Shown piece after piece: positions 6,751 through 8,027 of a stretch of 8,027 bases of DNA (position 1 is the first letter of the stretch; each line of letters starts with the position of its first letter). This stretch comes from Spirochaeta sp. (GTDB lineage: Bacteria > Spirochaetota > Spirochaetia > DSM-27196 > Alkalispirochaetaceae): assembly GCA_027859055.1 (NCBI GenBank), contig JAQIBO010000359.1, positions 1 through 8,027 on the forward strand, in the 5' to 3' direction. Both the position numbers and the translations under genes were made by a program. Below the pieces are notes generated by a model. The model made no database searches and was not told the DNA's origin. It was given only the letters and a program-made list of their open reading frames with translations.

Positions 6751-6780
6751 GGCGCCTAAGGTGCCCGCGCGTATCCGCGG
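6751..6780 (+). terminator. Two short hairpins between the SMP-30 and phosphatase genes
   Basis: GGCGCC (6751-6756) pairs with GGTGCC (6760-6765) across a TAA loop, with one G-T wobble. CCGCG (6765-6769) pairs with CGCGG (6776-6780) across six bases. Neither is followed by a T-run, so a strong intrinsic terminator is unlikely. They could pause transcription or stabilise the upstream message. Confidence 0.25.
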
Positions 6781-6810
6781 TTGCCAAAGCGGAACCGTTA
6801 CGCACACAAT
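6781..6810 (+). promoter_or_regulatory. Candidate promoter of the inositol-monophosphatase-family gene
   Basis: TTGCCA (6781-6786) matches the -35 consensus at five of six positions. After an 18-base spacer, CACAAT (6805-6810) matches the -10 at four of six. The -10 ends six bases before ATG 6817 and no Shine-Dalgarno is present, again suggesting a leaderless transcript. Read-through from the SMP-30 gene 79 bases upstream is also possible. Confidence 0.35.
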
Positions 6811-6816
6811 ACGGGA

Positions 6817-7665
6817 ATGATTGACTGGAACGTCCACACAGTCCGGGACCTGCTCATAGAGGCGGGGCGCATCGCCCTCCATCACTACGCAACCCCCGGC
6901 ACCGAGCACAAACACGATGCCTCCCTCGTCACCGTCGCGGACCACGCCGTGGAAGAGTTTCTGACCGGAGCGCTCGTCGGCGATGACGACGGGGCACTCA
7001 TGATCGGCGAAGAGAGCGTCGGCGGCACCACCCAGACGGAGGTTGATGCGGCTCTGACCGGTACAACCTGGGTCGTTGACCCGATCGACGGCACCGCCCC
7101 CTACGCCAACCGCCTGCCCACCTGGGGCATCTCAATCGGATTGCTCCGCAGCGGCGCATATACCGATGGCGCCCTCTTTCTGCCACGCACGGGAGAGATC
7201 TTTATCACCTCCGGTAACGACGTCCTGTTCGAGGAATCCTCTGCCAACCCGGACCATTGGCAGTTCGAAGACCTCACACCGATGAGCGCCACCCCCATCC
7301 CCTACGTATCCACCGCCATGGTACGCCTGCCCCACGAGATCGTCCGCTCCGGCCGTTTTTCCGGGCGCAATCCGATGCAGTCGATCGGCAGCGCCGTCTT
7401 CTCCATCGCAAAACTGGTACAGGGGAGTTACATCGGATACGTCACCGGGCTCAAACTGTGGGATATCGCCGGGGCCGCGCCAATCCTGCGGCGCATGGGT
7501 CACGGCATCGAGTTTCGCGACCGCCGCCCCCTGGGGGATCACGTCACCGACGCCGACTGGGTCACCGACGCCTCGCGACGAGAGCTCTGGAAGTGCCGGG
7601 GAAACCTCTTAATCGCCGGCAGCGAGGAGGCGATGGCGTATATCCATGCGCATTACTCCGCGTAG
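6817..7665 (+). CDS. Inositol-monophosphatase-family phosphatase
   Basis: 282 residues from ATG 6817. The reading frame extends back to a TTG at 6781, but that stretch coincides with a promoter-like sequence and is not family-like. The metal-binding motifs of the lithium-sensitive phosphatase superfamily are present: IGEES with E65, WVVDPIDGT (85-93) with D88 and D91, and LWDIAGAAPIL (214-224) with D216. D42, in the KxD...VTxAD segment (32-42), is also typical. These residues bind the Mg2+ ions that hydrolyse phosphate monoesters. Substrates in the family include inositol-1-phosphate, 3'-phosphoadenosine 5'-phosphate, fructose-1,6-bisphosphate and histidinol phosphate; none can be preferred from the sequence. 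The protein is cytoplasmic. It shares its strand with the SMP-30 gene upstream, and its final 20 bases overlap the aminopeptidase-like gene. Confidence 0.92.
   Translation: MIDWNVHTVRDLLIEAGRIALHHYATPGTEHKHDASLVTVADHAVEEFLTGALVGDDDGALMIGEESVGGTTQTEVDAALTGTTWVVDPIDGTAPYANRLPTWGISIGLLRSGAYTDGALFLPRTGEIFITSGNDVLFEESSANPDHWQFEDLTPMSATPIPYVSTAMVRLPHEIVRSGRFSGRNPMQSIGSAVFSIAKLVQGSYIGYVTGLKLWDIAGAAPILRRMGHGIEFRDRRPLGDHVTDADWVTDASRRELWKCRGNLLIAGSEEAMAYIHAHYSA
7625..7630 (+). promoter_or_regulatory. Shine-Dalgarno AGGAGG before the aminopeptidase-like gene
   Basis: A perfect AGGAGG lies inside the end of the phosphatase gene, 15 bases before ATG 7646. The spacing is longer than usual, but no other in-frame start lies between. 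It supports ribosome re-initiation coupled to the phosphatase. Confidence 0.35.
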
Positions 7666-8027
7666 TCACAGACGAAGCGAACCCCGAAACCGCTGGGCCC
7701 GTCTGCGCACGGCGGCGCGTCACCTCGGCACCCTCGGCGTGCTCTCCGGTTTCACCATGCTCGGCACCTCATGCTACATCATCGACCAGGGCTACCACAC
7801 CGTGCGCAACCAGGTCGCCGCCGTCCCGGTAGACGACGTCCGCGCCAATCCGGACATTTCGTCCGAGGAAACCGCGTTCTTTCAGCACGTCGATGCGATC
7901 AGACGGTACGCGACCACAGAGATCGGTCTCGCAGCCGGCGACAACTACCGCTCCTACGTCCAGTACGACCGGGACTATCTCGTCGACGTCGTTTCCGCGG
8001 TGGACGAACTCTCCTTCACCCGCAAAG
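7646..8027 (+). CDS. Predicted aminopeptidase, COG4324/PF10023-like, probable lipoprotein (3' end cut)
   Basis: 127 codons are open from ATG 7646 to the window edge. The N-terminus has an arginine-rich region (about residues 5-25), a short hydrophobic stretch (27-40) and then GTSC with C43, a relaxed lipobox that could be lipidated; a plain membrane anchor is the alternative. The stretch CYIIDQGYHTVRNQ and then FFQHVDAIRRYATTEIGL, NYRSY and ELSFT (through residue 125) follow the order seen at the start of COG4324 predicted aminopeptidases. In that family a helical N-terminal region precedes a zinc-protease HExxH motif that would lie outside this window. The catalytic part is therefore unseen and the assignment rests on remembered similarity. 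The gene overlaps the phosphatase by 20 bases in another frame, indicating co-transcription. Confidence 0.62.
   Translation, partial: MRITPRSHRRSEPRNRWARLRTAARHLGTLGVLSGFTMLGTSCYIIDQGYHTVRNQVAAVPVDDVRANPDISSEETAFFQHVDAIRRYATTEIGLAAGDNYRSYVQYDRDYLVDVVSAVDELSFTRK

Noticed and set aside
6154..6759. Plus-strand open frame of 201 codons in a second frame of the SMP-30 gene
   Set aside because: Its composition is Pro/Ser/Arg-rich, as expected for frame-shifted high-G+C DNA, and the overlapping SMP-30 frame carries all the metal ligands.
7257..7832. Plus-strand open frame of 191 codons spanning the phosphatase and aminopeptidase boundary
   Set aside because: It is an Arg/Pro-rich shadow that covers two better-supported genes in other frames.

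Overview
The window is gene-dense bacterial DNA with no RNA genes, CRISPR arrays or insertion sequences that I can see. It carries seven protein-coding genes, two of them cut by the window edges. The organism cannot be fixed from sequence alone. A glycyl radical enzyme implies anaerobic or facultative growth. A COG4324/PF10023-type predicted aminopeptidase with an apparent lipid-anchored N-terminus suggests a Gram-negative (diderm) cell; proteobacteria and spirochaetes are both possible. Sampled base composition is not uniform: about 50-55% G+C in most lines of the left glycyl-radical region, and about 67-75% in the right third.

Left, minus strand (1-3783): a glycyl radical enzyme of the E. 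coli YbiW/PflD type, followed with a 4-base GTGA overlap by a GMC-family FAD oxidoreductase that runs off the left edge. Reading from the right, they form one translationally coupled operon. The GMC gene is open over 452 codons with no stop, starting at a GTG inside the end of the glycyl radical gene.

Centre (3784-3954): a compact divergent control region. It separates the glycyl radical operon from a plus-strand aldo/keto reductase (AKR). Each direction has a recognisable -35/-10 pair and related repeats built on C(A/G)TTCG: direct repeats 21 bases apart on the glycyl-radical side and a 19-base near-palindrome on the reductase side. A FkbM-family methyltransferase on the minus strand converges on the reductase and overlaps its 3' end by 41 bases.

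Right, plus strand (5718-8027): an SMP-30/gluconolactonase-type hydrolase with an unusual Pro/Ala/Gly-rich insert encoded by a GC-rich inverted repeat, then an inositol-monophosphatase-family phosphatase, then the start of the aminopeptidase-like gene, which overlaps the phosphatase by 20 bases.

Working hypothesis: the left half and AKR handle an anhydro-sugar or related polyol. E. coli YbiW and PflD are known to open 1,5-anhydrohexitol 6-phosphates to 1-deoxyfructose 6-phosphate (the anhydroglycolysis pathway). The active-site segment here resembles that group and lacks the Asp of glycerol/propanediol dehydratases. An AKR could make the anhydroalditol or reduce the hydroxyacetone released later. 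A GMC sugar dehydrogenase coupled to this enzyme is the unexpected part. No radical-SAM activating enzyme or fructose-6-phosphate aldolase is visible in the window. A second theme is that several genes have a -10-like hexamer ending 6-8 bases before the start codon, which suggests leaderless mRNAs.
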